Positions 41,053 to 50,622 of a stretch of 64,000 nucleotides of DNA are shown piece by piece. Positions within the stretch are counted from its first letter, which is position 1. Each line of letters opens with the position of its first letter. Both the position numbers and the translations under genes were made by a program. The stretch comes from Adhaeribacter_A terreus (GTDB lineage: Bacteria > Bacteroidota > Bacteroidia > Cytophagales > Hymenobacteraceae): positions 13,448 to 77,447 of the forward strand of contig NZ_JBHSKT010000013.1 of assembly GCF_042657365.1 (NCBI RefSeq). Direction: 5' to 3'. The notes under the pieces were generated by a model. It was given only the letters and a program-made list of their open reading frames with translations. It made no database searches and was not told the DNA's origin.

Positions 41053-42130
41053 ATGACCAACGAACAAGTAAAAGATCTAAGAGGCCGCGTAGAGGCCCTG
41101 AGGAGGTACCTTTGACTACGATGCCAAAAAAGCGCAGGTAGTAGAAACCGAAAAACAAACTACCGCACCCGGCTTCTGGGACGATTCTAAAAAAGCTGAA
41201 ACCATTCTGCGCGAAATAAAATCGGTAAAGATTTGGACTGACGATTACGAAGCCGTAGAAACCCAATTAGCAGATTTCGAAACGCTTTACGAATTCTTTA
41301 AAGAAGGCGAAGGCAGCGCTGAAGAAGTTGAAGCTGAATTTAAAGCCACCGAAACTTCCGTTGAGCAACTTGAATTCAAACGCATGCTCAGCAATGAAGA
41401 GGATCAGCTCAGCGCGATTGTGGAAATAAACCCGGGCGCCGGCGGCACCGAAAGCCAGGATTGGGCCGAAATGCTGATGCGGATGTACATCATGTGGGCC
41501 GAGAGTCATAATTTCCAGGTGCGCCAGCTAAACTACCAGCCCGGCGATGGAGCTGGAATTAAATCTGCTACTCTGGAAATTAAGGGCGACTTTGCTTACG
41601 GATATCTGAAATCGGAAATTGGAGTACACCGCCTGGTCCGTATTTCGCCTTTCGATTCCGGTGGCCGCAGACATACTTCGTTTGCTTCAGTTTTTGCTTA
41701 CCCGCTGGTAGATGATACCATTAACATAGAAATTAACCCGGCCGATATTGAATGGGACACTTACCGGGCCGGAGGTGCAGGTGGCCAGAACGTAAACAAA
41801 GTAGAAACGGCTGTTCGCTTAAAACACAAACCTTCGGGCATTGTGATCGAATGCCAGATCGAGCGTTCTCAGTTAATGAATAAGGAGCACGCAATTAATA
41901 TGCTCCGCTCCCGTTTATACCAGATTGAAGTAGATAAACGGAATGAAGAACGCGACAAAATTGAAAGTACTAAGAAACGCATCGATTTTGGCTCGCAGAT
42001 CCGGAATTATGTGCTTCATCCTTATAAACTCATTAAAGATCTGCGCACCGGCATTGAACGTACCGATGTACAGAAAGTACTGGATGGCGACCTGGATGAG
42101 TATATAAGAGGCTTCCTGATGCAAAACTAA
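41053..42130 (+). CDS. prfB: Peptide chain release factor 2 with programmed +1 frameshift
   Basis: ATG 41053 opens 20 codons ending in AGGAGGTACCTTTGAC, where TGA (41113-41115) is in frame. Reading then resumes in +1 (GAC TAC GAT...), giving a 358-residue protein with the GGQ motif in YRAGGAGGQNVNKVETAVR and the usual N-terminal coiled coil. The slippery CTT TGA C site with a Shine-Dalgarno-like AGGAGG three bases upstream is the classical autoregulatory switch: low RF2 favours frameshifting. The second frame by itself shows an artificial start at 41384. RF2 ends translation at UGA and UAA. Confidence 0.97.
41101..41116 (+). promoter_or_regulatory. prfB: prfB recoding site
   Basis: AGGAGG, spacer TAC, shift codon CTT, in-frame stop TGA followed by C. 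The Shine-Dalgarno-like stimulator is intact here although this phylum does not use such sequences for initiation. Confidence 0.93.
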
Positions 42131-42527
42131 AATCTACGTTTTCCGTAGTGCGAAAAGTCCGGCAATACACCGGGCTTTTCGTCGTTTATGGCTTACAGGA
42201 AAGTACCTTTCACCTCACTAAAATCAAAAAATCTTCAAAAATTTTATAGTTTTTTATCCCGTATTATTACCCGGTTTTTAAGTTTCTGTAAGTACAGAAT
42301 TATTCCCAAGCTACATATAATTTATTCTATATGAATACGTTATCCGAAACTGTAAAAATGCCGGGCCCCAACCTTCCATTCTCTACTCATCTTATCTATT
42401 CAAAATGCATTACAGGCGCGATAAAATTATGCTTGCAGCGTTTTGTTTATTTCAAACTTTTAATTAACATTGACTTGACAAACTGTTCAATTTTTTAAAT
42501 TTATTTATTCACCCTAAAACAAACACA
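42131..42527. other. Leader and intergenic region upstream of SusC
   Basis: About 400 bp. A terminator for prfB lies at 42151-42181. The remainder is AT-rich, with no AT30 copy. A TTGACTTGACA stretch at 42471-42481 and a following TAAATTTA could be promoter elements, unproven. No structured riboswitch was recognised. Confidence 0.4.
42151..42181 (+). terminator. prfB: Rho-independent terminator of prfB
   Basis: Stem CGAAAAGTCCGG/CCGGGCTTTTCG (12 bp with one G-U pair) with a 7-base loop and TCGTTT tail. Confidence 0.75.
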
Positions 42528-45500
42528 ATGAAAAAACTACTCTTAATGAGTTTGGTCCTGGTGTTTACCTTGCTGCATCAGGCAATGGCGCAGGACAGAA
42601 CAATCTCGGGTACGGTCATTGACAAGGCGACAAACACTGGTTTACCGGGCGTTTCCGTTTCTGTTAAAGGCCTTACTGGTGTCGGGACTGCTACGGACGT
42701 AAATGGTGGCTACACGTTAAGTGTGCCAGCAGGTTCAAACACGCTCGAATTCCGTTTTATTGGTTACAAAACCCTGGAACGTACCATTGGCACGGAATCG
42801 AACATCAGCGTTACTATGGATACTGATGCCAAGCAATTAGGCGAAGTTGTAGTAACGGCAATGGGTGTTGAGCGCCAGGAAAGAGGTTTAGGTTATGCAA
42901 CCACTTCAGTAAAGTCGGAAGAGATCACAAAAGGACGTACTTCGAGCCCGATGAACGCCCTGCAGGGTAAAGTTGCCGGTATGAACGTATCGGCTGCTTC
43001 CGGTTCACCTGGTGCATCAACTAAAGTTATTCTTCGTGGTTACTCCTCTATTACAGGTAACAACAACCCGCTTTATGTAATCGATGGTATTCCGATGAAC
43101 AACTCTGCTACCAACCTGAACGAAGGTACCAACACGGTAAACCGTACGCAGGACTTTGGTAACCGTGCCAACGACATCAACCCGGACGATATCGAATCGA
43201 TCTCGATCCTGAAAGGTGCTTCGGCAACTGCGCTTTACGGTTCACGTGCAGCCAGCGGTGTAATTATCATCACAACTAAAAAAGGTAAAGCTTCTGAAAA
43301 GATCGGTGTAGATTATACTACTTCTGCTACTTTCTCCCGTCCGTTGCGCTTGCCACAAACCCAACAGGTTTTCGGTCAAGGCTGGAACGGTCACTTCGCT
43401 TCTGAAGAAAACGGTAGCTGGGGACCAATGCTGGACGGTAAAGATCGTTTGTGGGGTAATATTGTAAACAACTCACAACAAATTAAGCCTTTCTCAGCGC
43501 AGAAAGACAATTTGAAAGACTTCTACGAAACCGGTAAATCTTTCATCAATACCATTGCCTTATCTGGCGGTTCAGAAAAGACAAGCTTCTATGCTTCTTA
43601 TGGTAATGTTAGCGAAAACGGCGTAGTACCAACAGATGCAGACTCTTACAAACGTAACACTTTAGCATTACGTGGTTCTACCAGAGGAAATAAATTATCT
43701 ATTTCTTCTAACCTGAACTACGTTAGAAAAGATGCGAAAGCAGTAACTACCGGTCAGGGTGGCGAAGGCCAGACCTTATTCCAGGAAATGATCCAGATTC
43801 CGGTTGACCACAGTATTGTTGATTATAAGGACTTAAACAATCCTTTTAACACACTGGATAATTTCTATACCCCTTATGCGCAGAACCCTTACTGGTCTTT
43901 AACCCAGAACGGTAACGATTTCGACGAAAACCGTATTTTTGGTGGTGTTGACTTCAGCTATAACTTTACCGATTGGTTAACTGCTACCTTACGTGGTGGT
44001 GGTGACGTAGCGCATTCGGTTATTCAGGACTGGATTGCCAAAGGTACTTATACACCAGGCAGCCCTAACTCTTCTAACACAGACATCCCGGGTCGTGTTA
44101 CTGAAAGAAACCGTTTCTCTCGTGATTTGGATGCTAACTTAATTTTAACAGCAAACAACAACATCAACGAAGATCTGCGTTTAACTACTTTGGTGGGTTA
44201 TAACGTGAATGAGCGTTACGCCCGTAACGGTACTGCTTTCACAAACAACTTAACGATCCCTAACTTCTACAACCTGGCAAACTCTTCTGTTCCGGTTGAA
44301 GCTTCAACAGCAACCAGCTTAAGAAGATTGTATGGTATTTACGGTCAGGCTGATTTAAACTTCCGCGATTACTTATTCTTAACAGTAGTAGCTCGTAACG
44401 ACTGGTCATCTACATTACCAACTGAGGATAACAGCTTCTTCTACCCTGGCGTGAATGGTAGCTTTGTATTTACCGATGTGTTTTCTAACCTGAAAGGCGT
44501 AATGAACTTTGGTAAATTACGTGCTGCATGGGGTAAAACCGGTAACGATGCTGCTCCTTACCAGGTAAATTCAGTATTTGTTCCAGGTACAGTTGGTTTA
44601 GGTTTTGGTAACCTGAATTTCCCACTTAGCGGTGTTAGTGCTTACGAGCGTTCTAACCAGATCGGTAACCTGAGCCTTGCTCCAGAAATTACCCGTGAGT
44701 TTGAATTTGGTGGTAACTTTGAGTTCCTGGATAGCCGTATCAAATCTGATATCTCTTTCTACAACCGTTCTACCAAAGGTCAGATCCTGCCAGTTCCAAT
44801 TGCGCTTTCTTCAGGCTATTCAACCCTGGTATCTAATTTAGGCGAGATCTCTAACAAAGGTATTGAGCTTGGTTTAACAGTAACTCCTATCCGTACAGAT
44901 GATTTCAACTGGGATATTCGTTACACTTTCTCAAACAACCGCAACAAAGTTGAAGAGTTAACTGAAGGATTAGATGAAATTACCATTACATCTATCTACG
45001 GCATTAACTTCGTAGCTACTGTAGGTGAGCCTCTTGGCGTATTCAAAGGCCCTGGTTACACTTACTCACCAGATGGTAAATTAATTGTAAGTGCTGCAGG
45101 CTACCCTGTTCCAACTACAGAGAAAGAAATTTATGGCAATTCTCAGCCTGACTTCATGATGGGCCTGAGCAATGAATTCAGCTACAAAAACATCAACTTC
45201 TCCTTCCTGTTCGATTATCGTAAAGGTGGTTTAATGTATTCTTACACGCAGCGCTTAACGCAGTTTGTGGGTAATACTACAAATACATTATACAACGACC
45301 GTCTGCCTTTCGTAATTCCTAATTCAGTAGTTCAGAATGCAGATGGTACTTTCTCTGAGAACGTGAACCCGGTAGATGTTGGAAGCATTGTAGATTACTG
45401 GAACCCGCAATCTAACGCGCCAATTGAAAGAGAACATTTATTCAGCAGAACTTACCTGAAACTAAGAGAAGTTGCTTTAGGTTATACATTACCTGCTGAT

Positions 45501-45698
45501 ATGGTTTCTAAAACACCTTTTGCTGGTGTTAACATCAGCTTAGTAGGCCGTAACCTGTTCCTTAAAACTCCAAAAGAAAACAACATCATCGACCCTGAGA
45601 CTACTACCTTTGGTAATGACTTAACAGGTGAATTTGGTGAGTTTGCTGGCGGACCAAGTGTAAGAAGCATGGGTGCTACCTTGCGTGTAACGTTCTAA
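42528..45698 (+). CDS. SusC/RagA-family TonB-linked outer-membrane receptor
   Basis: A 1056-residue protein. Signal peptide MKKLLLMSLVLVFTLLHQAMAQ, carboxypeptidase regulatory-like domain at 25-95 (ISGTVIDKATNTGLPGVSVSVKG, then DVNGGYTLSVPAG), plug domain with NPLYVIDGIPMNNS and DIESISILKGASATALYGSRAASGVIIIT, then a beta barrel to the C-terminal VRSMGATLRVTF. It takes up large substrates with the SusD partner 22 bp downstream. Codon use is strongly GGT/CGT/AAC-biased compared with the GGC/CGC of most neighbours, pointing to high expression. Ligand is not predictable from sequence. Confidence 0.97.
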   Translation: MKKLLLMSLVLVFTLLHQAMAQDRTISGTVIDKATNTGLPGVSVSVKGLTGVGTATDVNGGYTLSVPAGSNTLEFRFIGYKTLERTIGTESNISVTMDTDAKQLGEVVVTAMGVERQERGLGYATTSVKSEEITKGRTSSPMNALQGKVAGMNVSAASGSPGASTKVILRGYSSITGNNNPLYVIDGIPMNNSATNLNEGTNTVNRTQDFGNRANDINPDDIESISILKGASATALYGSRAASGVIIITTKKGKASEKIGVDYTTSATFSRPLRLPQTQQVFGQGWNGHFASEENGSWGPMLDGKDRLWGNIVNNSQQIKPFSAQKDNLKDFYETGKSFINTIALSGGSEKTSFYASYGNVSENGVVPTDADSYKRNTLALRGSTRGNKLSISSNLNYVRKDAKAVTTGQGGEGQTLFQEMIQIPVDHSIVDYKDLNNPFNTLDNFYTPYAQNPYWSLTQNGNDFDENRIFGGVDFSYNFTDWLTATLRGGGDVAHSVIQDWIAKGTYTPGSPNSSNTDIPGRVTERNRFSRDLDANLILTANNNINEDLRLTTLVGYNVNERYARNGTAFTNNLTIPNFYNLANSSVPVEASTATSLRRLYGIYGQADLNFRDYLFLTVVARNDWSSTLPTEDNSFFYPGVNGSFVFTDVFSNLKGVMNFGKLRAAWGKTGNDAAPYQVNSVFVPGTVGLGFGNLNFPLSGVSAYERSNQIGNLSLAPEITREFEFGGNFEFLDSRIKSDISFYNRSTKGQILPVPIALSSGYSTLVSNLGEISNKGIELGLTVTPIRTDDFNWDIRYTFSNNRNKVEELTEGLDEITITSIYGINFVATVGEPLGVFKGPGYTYSPDGKLIVSAAGYPVPTTEKEIYGNSQPDFMMGLSNEFSYKNINFSFLFDYRKGGLMYSYTQRLTQFVGNTTNTLYNDRLPFVIPNSVVQNADGTFSENVNPVDVGSIVDYWNPQSNAPIEREHLFSRTYLKLREVALGYTLPADMVSKTPFAGVNISLVGRNLFLKTPKENNIIDPETTTFGNDLTGEFGEFAGGPSVRSMGATLRVTF

Positions 45699-45720
45699 TT
45701 GATTTAAATAGAATAGAAAA

Positions 45721-47235
45721 ATGAAAAGAAAAATATTTAATATAGGTTTAGCCGTTGCCATGATGTTCTATGCGAGCTCATGCGGCAACGATTTCCTGGA
45801 TGTAAACACAGATCCAAACAATCCGCTTACTGCCCCTGCTGAATTAGTATTTCCGGCTGGTGTAGCTTCTACTGCCAGCGTTGTAGGTGGTAACTTTGCA
45901 ATCTTAGGTGGAATCTGGTCGCAGGTTTGGACCCAGAACAACGGTTCTAACCAATACAAGACTTACGATGCTTACAACCTGCGCCCAACTGATTTCCAGA
46001 ACAGCTGGGGTGAGTTATATGCCGGCGCGCTGAACGATTACAAATATGTGAAGGAAGAAGCTGATTCCAAGGCAAATAATAATTTATACCTGATGGCAAC
46101 CGTAATGGAAACTTATACCTTCCAGGTATTAACTGACCTTTACGATGAGATTCCGTTTGAAGAAGCGCTGCAGGGCCTTAGCAACCTGACCCCGAAATAC
46201 AACACTGGCCAGGAAGTTTATGATGGAATTACTGCACGTTTGACTTCTGCCCAAAACCGTCCAACTACCGCCACCTCTTTAATTGGTGACAACGATATCG
46301 TTTTCGGTGGTCAGATGAATAACTGGAGACAGTTTGCCAACACATTGCTTTTAAAGATCTACTTACGCCAGACCGAGGCTCGTCCGAGTGTAGCAGAAGC
46401 TGGTGTACGCAGCTTATATTCTGCCGGTGGAGATTTTTTAAGTACAGATGCTAAAGTAGATCTGTTTGTTGACCAAACCGGCAAGCGTAACCCGCTTTTC
46501 GAACAGGATCAGAGTGCTGCCTTAAATACTAACCAGAACTTAAAGGCTAGCACTACCATGTTCACTTTTTTAGATGCCAATGAAGACCCTCGCCTTGAAG
46601 CATTCTATATTGCAGGAAACGCTGGTCAGAAAGCATTGGAACAAGGAGCATTTAACACACCAAGCACATTGGTAGCGCCGCTTTCTGTTTCCCGTGCCAG
46701 AATTTCACCAACTGCACCAGTATATCTTATTTCAGAAGCAGAAAGCTACTTTTTACAGGCTGAAGCAATTGTTCGTGGCTGGGGTACCGGCGATGCACAA
46801 CAGCTTTATGAAGAAGGCGTGAGAGCATCTTTTGCTCAGTTAGCTTCTGATTTCCCTGAGGTTGAAGATGTTGCCCAAGCAGATGTTAATGCTTTATTAG
46901 CTGGTCCATACGCCTTCCCTGCAACTGGTTCTACAGCCGATAAACTAAAAGCTATTATTACTCAGAAATGGGTTGCTTTAGGTGGTACAAAACAAGGTAT
47001 TGAGGGTTACATAGAGCGTAACCGTACCAATATACCAGCTACCAGTGCAGTTGGCAGATCTACTGCTGCTGGTTATATTCCAGGTGAGTTTGTTTACCCG
47101 GTAGAAGGTGTAACCGGTAACGGTAAATTTGCTAAACGTTTATTAACTCCGGAAACCGAGCGTACCCGTAACCCTAACTCCGCCGGAGCAGCAAGCAAAA
47201 CCATTACCGATCAGGTTTGGTGGGATGTTAATTAA
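45721..47235 (+). CDS. SusD/RagB-family lipoprotein
   Basis: A 504-residue protein with lipobox SSCGNDF (Cys21) and the SusD start FLDVNTDPNNPLTAPAELVFPAG, helical TPR-like repeats (YLMATVMETYTFQVLTDLYDEIPF, RTEARPSV-type, YFLQAEAIVRGWGTGDAQQLYEEGVRASF) and a C-terminal RLLTPETERTRNPNSAGAA. It belongs to the SusD-like SusD_2 group and caps the barrel of the upstream SusC. Operon with the two genes that follow. Length is typical. Confidence 0.95.
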   Translation: MKRKIFNIGLAVAMMFYASSCGNDFLDVNTDPNNPLTAPAELVFPAGVASTASVVGGNFAILGGIWSQVWTQNNGSNQYKTYDAYNLRPTDFQNSWGELYAGALNDYKYVKEEADSKANNNLYLMATVMETYTFQVLTDLYDEIPFEEALQGLSNLTPKYNTGQEVYDGITARLTSAQNRPTTATSLIGDNDIVFGGQMNNWRQFANTLLLKIYLRQTEARPSVAEAGVRSLYSAGGDFLSTDAKVDLFVDQTGKRNPLFEQDQSAALNTNQNLKASTTMFTFLDANEDPRLEAFYIAGNAGQKALEQGAFNTPSTLVAPLSVSRARISPTAPVYLISEAESYFLQAEAIVRGWGTGDAQQLYEEGVRASFAQLASDFPEVEDVAQADVNALLAGPYAFPATGSTADKLKAIITQKWVALGGTKQGIEGYIERNRTNIPATSAVGRSTAAGYIPGEFVYPVEGVTGNGKFAKRLLTPETERTRNPNSAGAASKTITDQVWWDVN

Positions 47236-47261
47236 TTAACTGATTTAAAGATTTAGATATC

Positions 47262-47918
47262 ATGAAAAAAAATAGTTTAAAATATTTTTTCCTGTTATTC
47301 GCGCTGCCGTTCTTATTTAGCTGCGAACGCGACTTAGAAACGGAAGGAATTTCCAGAATTACCAACTACCCGGTTTTCAATATGCCAGGTGATCAGTTTC
47401 TGTCAGTTGAGGTGGGTGGTACTTTCAACGATCCAGGCGTTACAGCTACAGAAGGTGGTGCTGAAATTCCAGTAACTAAAACTGGAGATGTAGTAGACAC
47501 CAGCACTCCTGGAGTTTATATTATGAACTACACTGCTACAAATAAAGATGGCTATTCTGCATCTACTACCCGTTATGTTGGCGTGATTGCTCCAGATGCA
47601 GCAGCAGCTGATCTATCTGGCAACTACAAGCGTAATGCCGGTGTATTCGGGGTTTCTAAAGTAACCAAAGTTGGAGTGGGTCATTATACCACAGATAACG
47701 TAGGTGGTGTTGCAGTTGGCGGTCCGGCTACATCTCTCCATTTCTACCACACTACCGGTAACACGTTAGTAGGTCCGGAGCAGAACAATGGCACAGGTGT
47801 ATTTGAAGTAGTTGACGCAACTTATTCACCTGCAGCTGGAGCAACGCCGGCATCTTATACCTGGACAGTAATTAACCCAGGATATGGTAACGCGCCGCGG
47901 ACTTTCGTAAAACAATAG
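47262..47918 (+). CDS. DUF5012-type immunoglobulin-like lipoprotein
   Basis: A 218-residue lipoprotein with signal peptide and lipobox LFSCERD (Cys20). A bacterial Ig-like (DUF5011/5012-type) domain is visible at 35-105: VEVGGTFNDPGVTATEGG and VVDTSTPGVYIMNYTATNKDGYSASTTRYVGV. A C-terminal beta domain (LSGNYKRNAGVFGVSKV and PASYTWTVINPGYGN) follows. Such genes regularly accompany this SusCD type and probably help bind the substrate at the cell surface. Spacing of 26 bp from SusD. Confidence 0.8.
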   Translation: MKKNSLKYFFLLFALPFLFSCERDLETEGISRITNYPVFNMPGDQFLSVEVGGTFNDPGVTATEGGAEIPVTKTGDVVDTSTPGVYIMNYTATNKDGYSASTTRYVGVIAPDAAAADLSGNYKRNAGVFGVSKVTKVGVGHYTTDNVGGVAVGGPATSLHFYHTTGNTLVGPEQNNGTGVFEVVDATYSPAAGATPASYTWTVINPGYGNAPRTFVKQ

Positions 47919-47941
47919 TCTTATTTAAATTCTGAAAAATC

Positions 47942-48541
47942 ATGAATAAAATAGTTAGAAAAGTTTTTATGGTTGCATCCTTATTCTCGGCTGGTTTACT
48001 AACCAGTTGCGAAATGGATGATCCGGAAGTAGAGCGTACGGAAGTATCTTCAATGTCTGGAGAGTGGTTCGTAAAATACGAAGTACAGGATTCTACAGGT
48101 GCATGGGAAGATATTTCCGGCTATACCAAGCTCTTAACCTCCAGCACTTCAGCTAATACTGCTACTGAAATGTGGTTAGGCGATATTTTAAGCGACCCAC
48201 GGGCAATTAACTTCGCAGATGCTAATTTCCGGGGAACTTTCTGGACTTACATGGTGAGAACTAATGTAGATCTTGGTTCAAAGACTTTTAATGCCAATGA
48301 TAAAAGCATTGCAGTAGAAGCTGCAAAGTCTGAAACGCCTACGAAGCCTGCCGTGCCGGCAACCCCTTATGATATCAATGTTAAGATAACAGAGGGCCAG
48401 ATAATTGAAGATGGATCTACGCCTCCATCTGGCGCCGTAACCGACAGCATTATTTTCAAAGTTGAATTTGAAGACGATCCTGGGGTAATCTATCGTGCTT
48501 CTGGTTATAAGAGAACCGGATTCCTGGAAGACGAGCACTAA
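47942..48541 (+). CDS. Lipid_bd-family lipoprotein (putative lipid-binding)
   Basis: A 199-residue lipoprotein with lipobox LTSCEMDD (Cys23). It has the layout of the PF12888 group: MSGEWFVKYEVQDSTGAWEDISGY, TATEMWLGDILSDPRAINFADANFRGTFWTYMVR, and GYKRTGFLEDEH at the end. The family is described as lipid-binding putative hydrolases and is nearly always found next to SusD and the DUF5012 protein, as here (23 bp gap). A shared terminator at 48554 ends the operon. Confidence 0.8.
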   Translation: MNKIVRKVFMVASLFSAGLLTSCEMDDPEVERTEVSSMSGEWFVKYEVQDSTGAWEDISGYTKLLTSSTSANTATEMWLGDILSDPRAINFADANFRGTFWTYMVRTNVDLGSKTFNANDKSIAVEAAKSETPTKPAVPATPYDINVKITEGQIIEDGSTPPSGAVTDSIIFKVEFEDDPGVIYRASGYKRTGFLEDEH

Positions 48542-48553
48542 TAGTGTTTAAAT

Positions 48554-48594
48554 AAAAAAAAGGGTGGCTGATTATTCGGCCACCCTTTTTTTTA
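48554..48594 (+). terminator. Strong Rho-independent terminator of the SusCD operon
   Basis: Stem AAAAAAAAGGGTGGC/GCCACCCTTTTTTTTT with loop TGATTATTCG. Very A/U-tailed on both sides. Confidence 0.92.
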
Positions 48595-48644
48595 TGCTAT
48601 TTTATTTTGATATTTAACATCAGATTAACTCACTTTTCTTACCC

Positions 48645-49340
48645 ATGAAATCAATTTATCTTTTTATCTGCTTTTCACTTTTTATTGCTTTTGGATCACA
48701 AGCTCAAAATGCTACGCCTAACTTACGCAATCCTGTTTTAGATGAACAGTTTTTTATTGTGCGGGAATGGATAAGTCCTAAAGAGAAGTCTTTAAAAACA
48801 GTTTACCTTTTTGAAGCCTGGAACAATGGCACCATTTATTTAAAAAATAAGCAGACCATTAAAGGTTATAAATTGAATTATGATATGGAAAAAGATCTTA
48901 TAGAGATCGAAACCAAAGATGGTATTAAAGTGCTACCGGGTAATCGGGTTAAGCAGTTTAACCTTGAAAAGCCTGGCCAATCAGACAGCATGCAATTTGT
49001 TAATACCGATGCATTTCCTGTTGAAAATGTTTACAGCTTTGGTTTTTACGAAGTAGTGAACAGTGGCCCTAAAATGCAGGTGTTAAAAAAAACCGATGTG
49101 GAAATTATCAGGGCTAATTATAATTTAATTACCAATAGTGGCTCTAAAACAGATAAAATCACTAAAAAGGAAAAGGTTTATTTAGCTGAAAACAATAAAG
49201 TTACTTTAATAAAAGGCAATAATTTCGAAGTATTTGGAAGGAAAGCAGATGCCGTAGAAAAATATGCTAAAACACATAAATTAAAATTAAAGCGCCCTGA
49301 AGATGCCGTAAAACTGGTTGACTATTACCATTCTATCTAG
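48645..49340 (+). CDS. Secreted protein of unknown function
   Basis: A 231-residue protein with signal peptide MKSIYLFICFSLFIAFGSQAQ. The mature part is beta-rich and lysine-rich: EWISPKEKSLKTVYLFEAWNNGTIYLKNKQTIKGYKL, VLPGNRVKQFNLE and KKEKVYLAENNKVTLIKGNNFEVFGRK. No family could be named. It is AT-richer than its neighbours (TTT, AAA, ATA codons frequent), which may indicate recent transfer. It stands alone, after the SusCD terminator. Confidence 0.65.
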   Translation: MKSIYLFICFSLFIAFGSQAQNATPNLRNPVLDEQFFIVREWISPKEKSLKTVYLFEAWNNGTIYLKNKQTIKGYKLNYDMEKDLIEIETKDGIKVLPGNRVKQFNLEKPGQSDSMQFVNTDAFPVENVYSFGFYEVVNSGPKMQVLKKTDVEIIRANYNLITNSGSKTDKITKKEKVYLAENNKVTLIKGNNFEVFGRKADAVEKYAKTHKLKLKRPEDAVKLVDYYHSI

Positions 49341-49464
49341 TTTTGAATGGCGTGGCGTAAATCGTTTAACTCTTAAATCAGCACAATCTTTCATTATTAA
49401 ATAGTTAGAGTTAGCATAAATTTCCCTGGCACTGATTTCTGGGTAGACCTCACCAACTAATTAC

Positions 49465-49498
49465 AAAAAATGCCCCGCAGAATTGCGGGGCATTTTTT
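49465..49498. terminator. Bidirectional terminator between convergent genes
   Basis: Perfect stem AAAAAATGCCCCGC/GCGGGGCATTTTTT with a six-base loop; the last bases overlap the end of the SDR gene. Confidence 0.92.
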
Positions 49499-50222
49499 AT
49501 AGTTCATCTATCCGGCTAACTACTTTAAGATCTTCAGGTACATTCTGCAGCAGTTTTTTAAGCTTTTTCCCTACCGTTTCCGGTGTGGCCAGACTCCCGC
49601 TGCTTTTGTAGTTCTGAAATTTATCGAGCATGCTGAATTGCGTTTGTTTTGCGGAGCGGATCTGTTGCTGCATTTCGGTATCTACAATTCCAGGGGCGAT
49701 GGAAAAGACTTTTACACTGGTTTTCCGTAGCGTTTGTTCTTCCTGCACCGTTTGCGAAAACAAGTCTAAAGCTGCTTTGGAAGCACAATAACCTGCCCAG
49801 CCATCGAGCGGATATTTTCCGGCGCCTGAACTGATGTTCAGGATGATCTTCGGCACATTTAAAGCGGCGTATTGCTGCAAAAATCCGTTCATTAAAATAG
49901 CTGGTGCAGTTACATTCACCGAAAATATGTAATCAAAATCTTGGGGCTGCTTCTCTCCTACGTAACCGATCTCGCCTAAAACTCCGGCATTATTTACCAG
50001 TACCATTTCTTCAGCATCCTTAAATTCAGGGAAAATTTCGGGCAGTTTGTTGATCAGTTCTTGCGTTTGGCTCAGATCGATATTTAAATGAAAGTAACGT
50101 GGTAAAGAAATAGTTTGATGACGTGAAATGCCTATTACGGTCGCGTTATTTTCCTGCAATAATGCTTCGGCCAGTGCTTTACCAATGCCTTTTCCCGTGC
50201 CAGTTATGATGTAGTATTTCAT
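49497..50222 (-). CDS. Short-chain dehydrogenase/reductase
   Basis: A 241-residue protein from ATG 50222. TGTGKGIGKALAEALL (NAD(P)-binding TGxxxGxG), NNAGVLGEI (NNAG) and YCASKAALDLFSQTV with Tyr and Lys of the catalytic YxxxK are intact. An upstream extension to 50354 is repeat-rich and is excluded. It resembles the benzil-reductase or sepiapterin-reductase-like SDRs, but the exact substrate cannot be set. Convergent with the 48645 gene. Confidence 0.88.
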   Translation of the reverse strand: MKYYIITGTGKGIGKALAEALLQENNATVIGISRHQTISLPRYFHLNIDLSQTQELINKLPEIFPEFKDAEEMVLVNNAGVLGEIGYVGEKQPQDFDYIFSVNVTAPAILMNGFLQQYAALNVPKIILNISSGAGKYPLDGWAGYCASKAALDLFSQTVQEEQTLRKTSVKVFSIAPGIVDTEMQQQIRSAKQTQFSMLDKFQNYKSSGSLATPETVGKKLKKLLQNVPEDLKVVSRIDEL

Positions 50223-50622
50223 TTTTTTGATTGAATGAGAGAATTGATGAATCAGTGAATTAGAGAATGATATACGACTTTTTCGGTGCTTTTGCCTAGC
50301 GTTTTTCTGCAGCGGACTTTGAAATGTTGTCGCAATAACGTGCGGGCAGGTCAAGCCCTGTCCCTACCTGGTAAGCCAATTCTTTCAAATAATAAATTTT
50401 TGGTCACTTGAGCATGTCGCAGGAACTATCGCATACCGAACTTGCAATAAATTCCAATCAATTTGAATGTGAAGAATTTATCGCTCTTCGCTCAAAACTC
50501 GATTGTAATTTCCATAAGTTTCCTCGACAAGCTCAGAATGACACTTTGTAATTTCTTTGTAAATAAAAAACCTTAACCACTTTACGCGGTTAAGGTTTTT
50601 CGGGCTGAAAGCATAGCGTTTT
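50223..50622. repeat. Repeat-rich intergenic region between the SDR gene and hslU
   Basis: About 400 bp with a GAATGA/GAATTGATGAAT simple run (50228-50270), AT30 copies at 50276-50306 (degenerate) and 50594-50622, a 40-base element at 50328-50367 (TGTCGCAATAACGTGC and CAGGTCAAGCCCTGTCC) that recurs at 62172-62211, a CTCGACAAGCTCAGAATGAC motif near 50523, and the hslU terminator at 50565. Confidence 0.7.
50565..50600 (-). terminator. hslU: Terminator hairpin of hslU
   Basis: AAAACCTTAACC on one arm and GGTTAAGGTTTT on the other, flanked by A/T runs; stem of about 12 bp. Confidence 0.8.

Noticed and set aside
42131..42527. Riboswitch or sigma/anti-sigma leader before SusC
   Set aside because: No conserved aptamer core and no FecI/FecR-type genes are adjacent.
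9665..50622. AT30 as a Rho-independent terminator
   Set aside because: The AAAAC/GTTTT stem is weak and often mismatched. Real GC stems (9695, 21825, 50565, 58086) lie beside copies and do the job.
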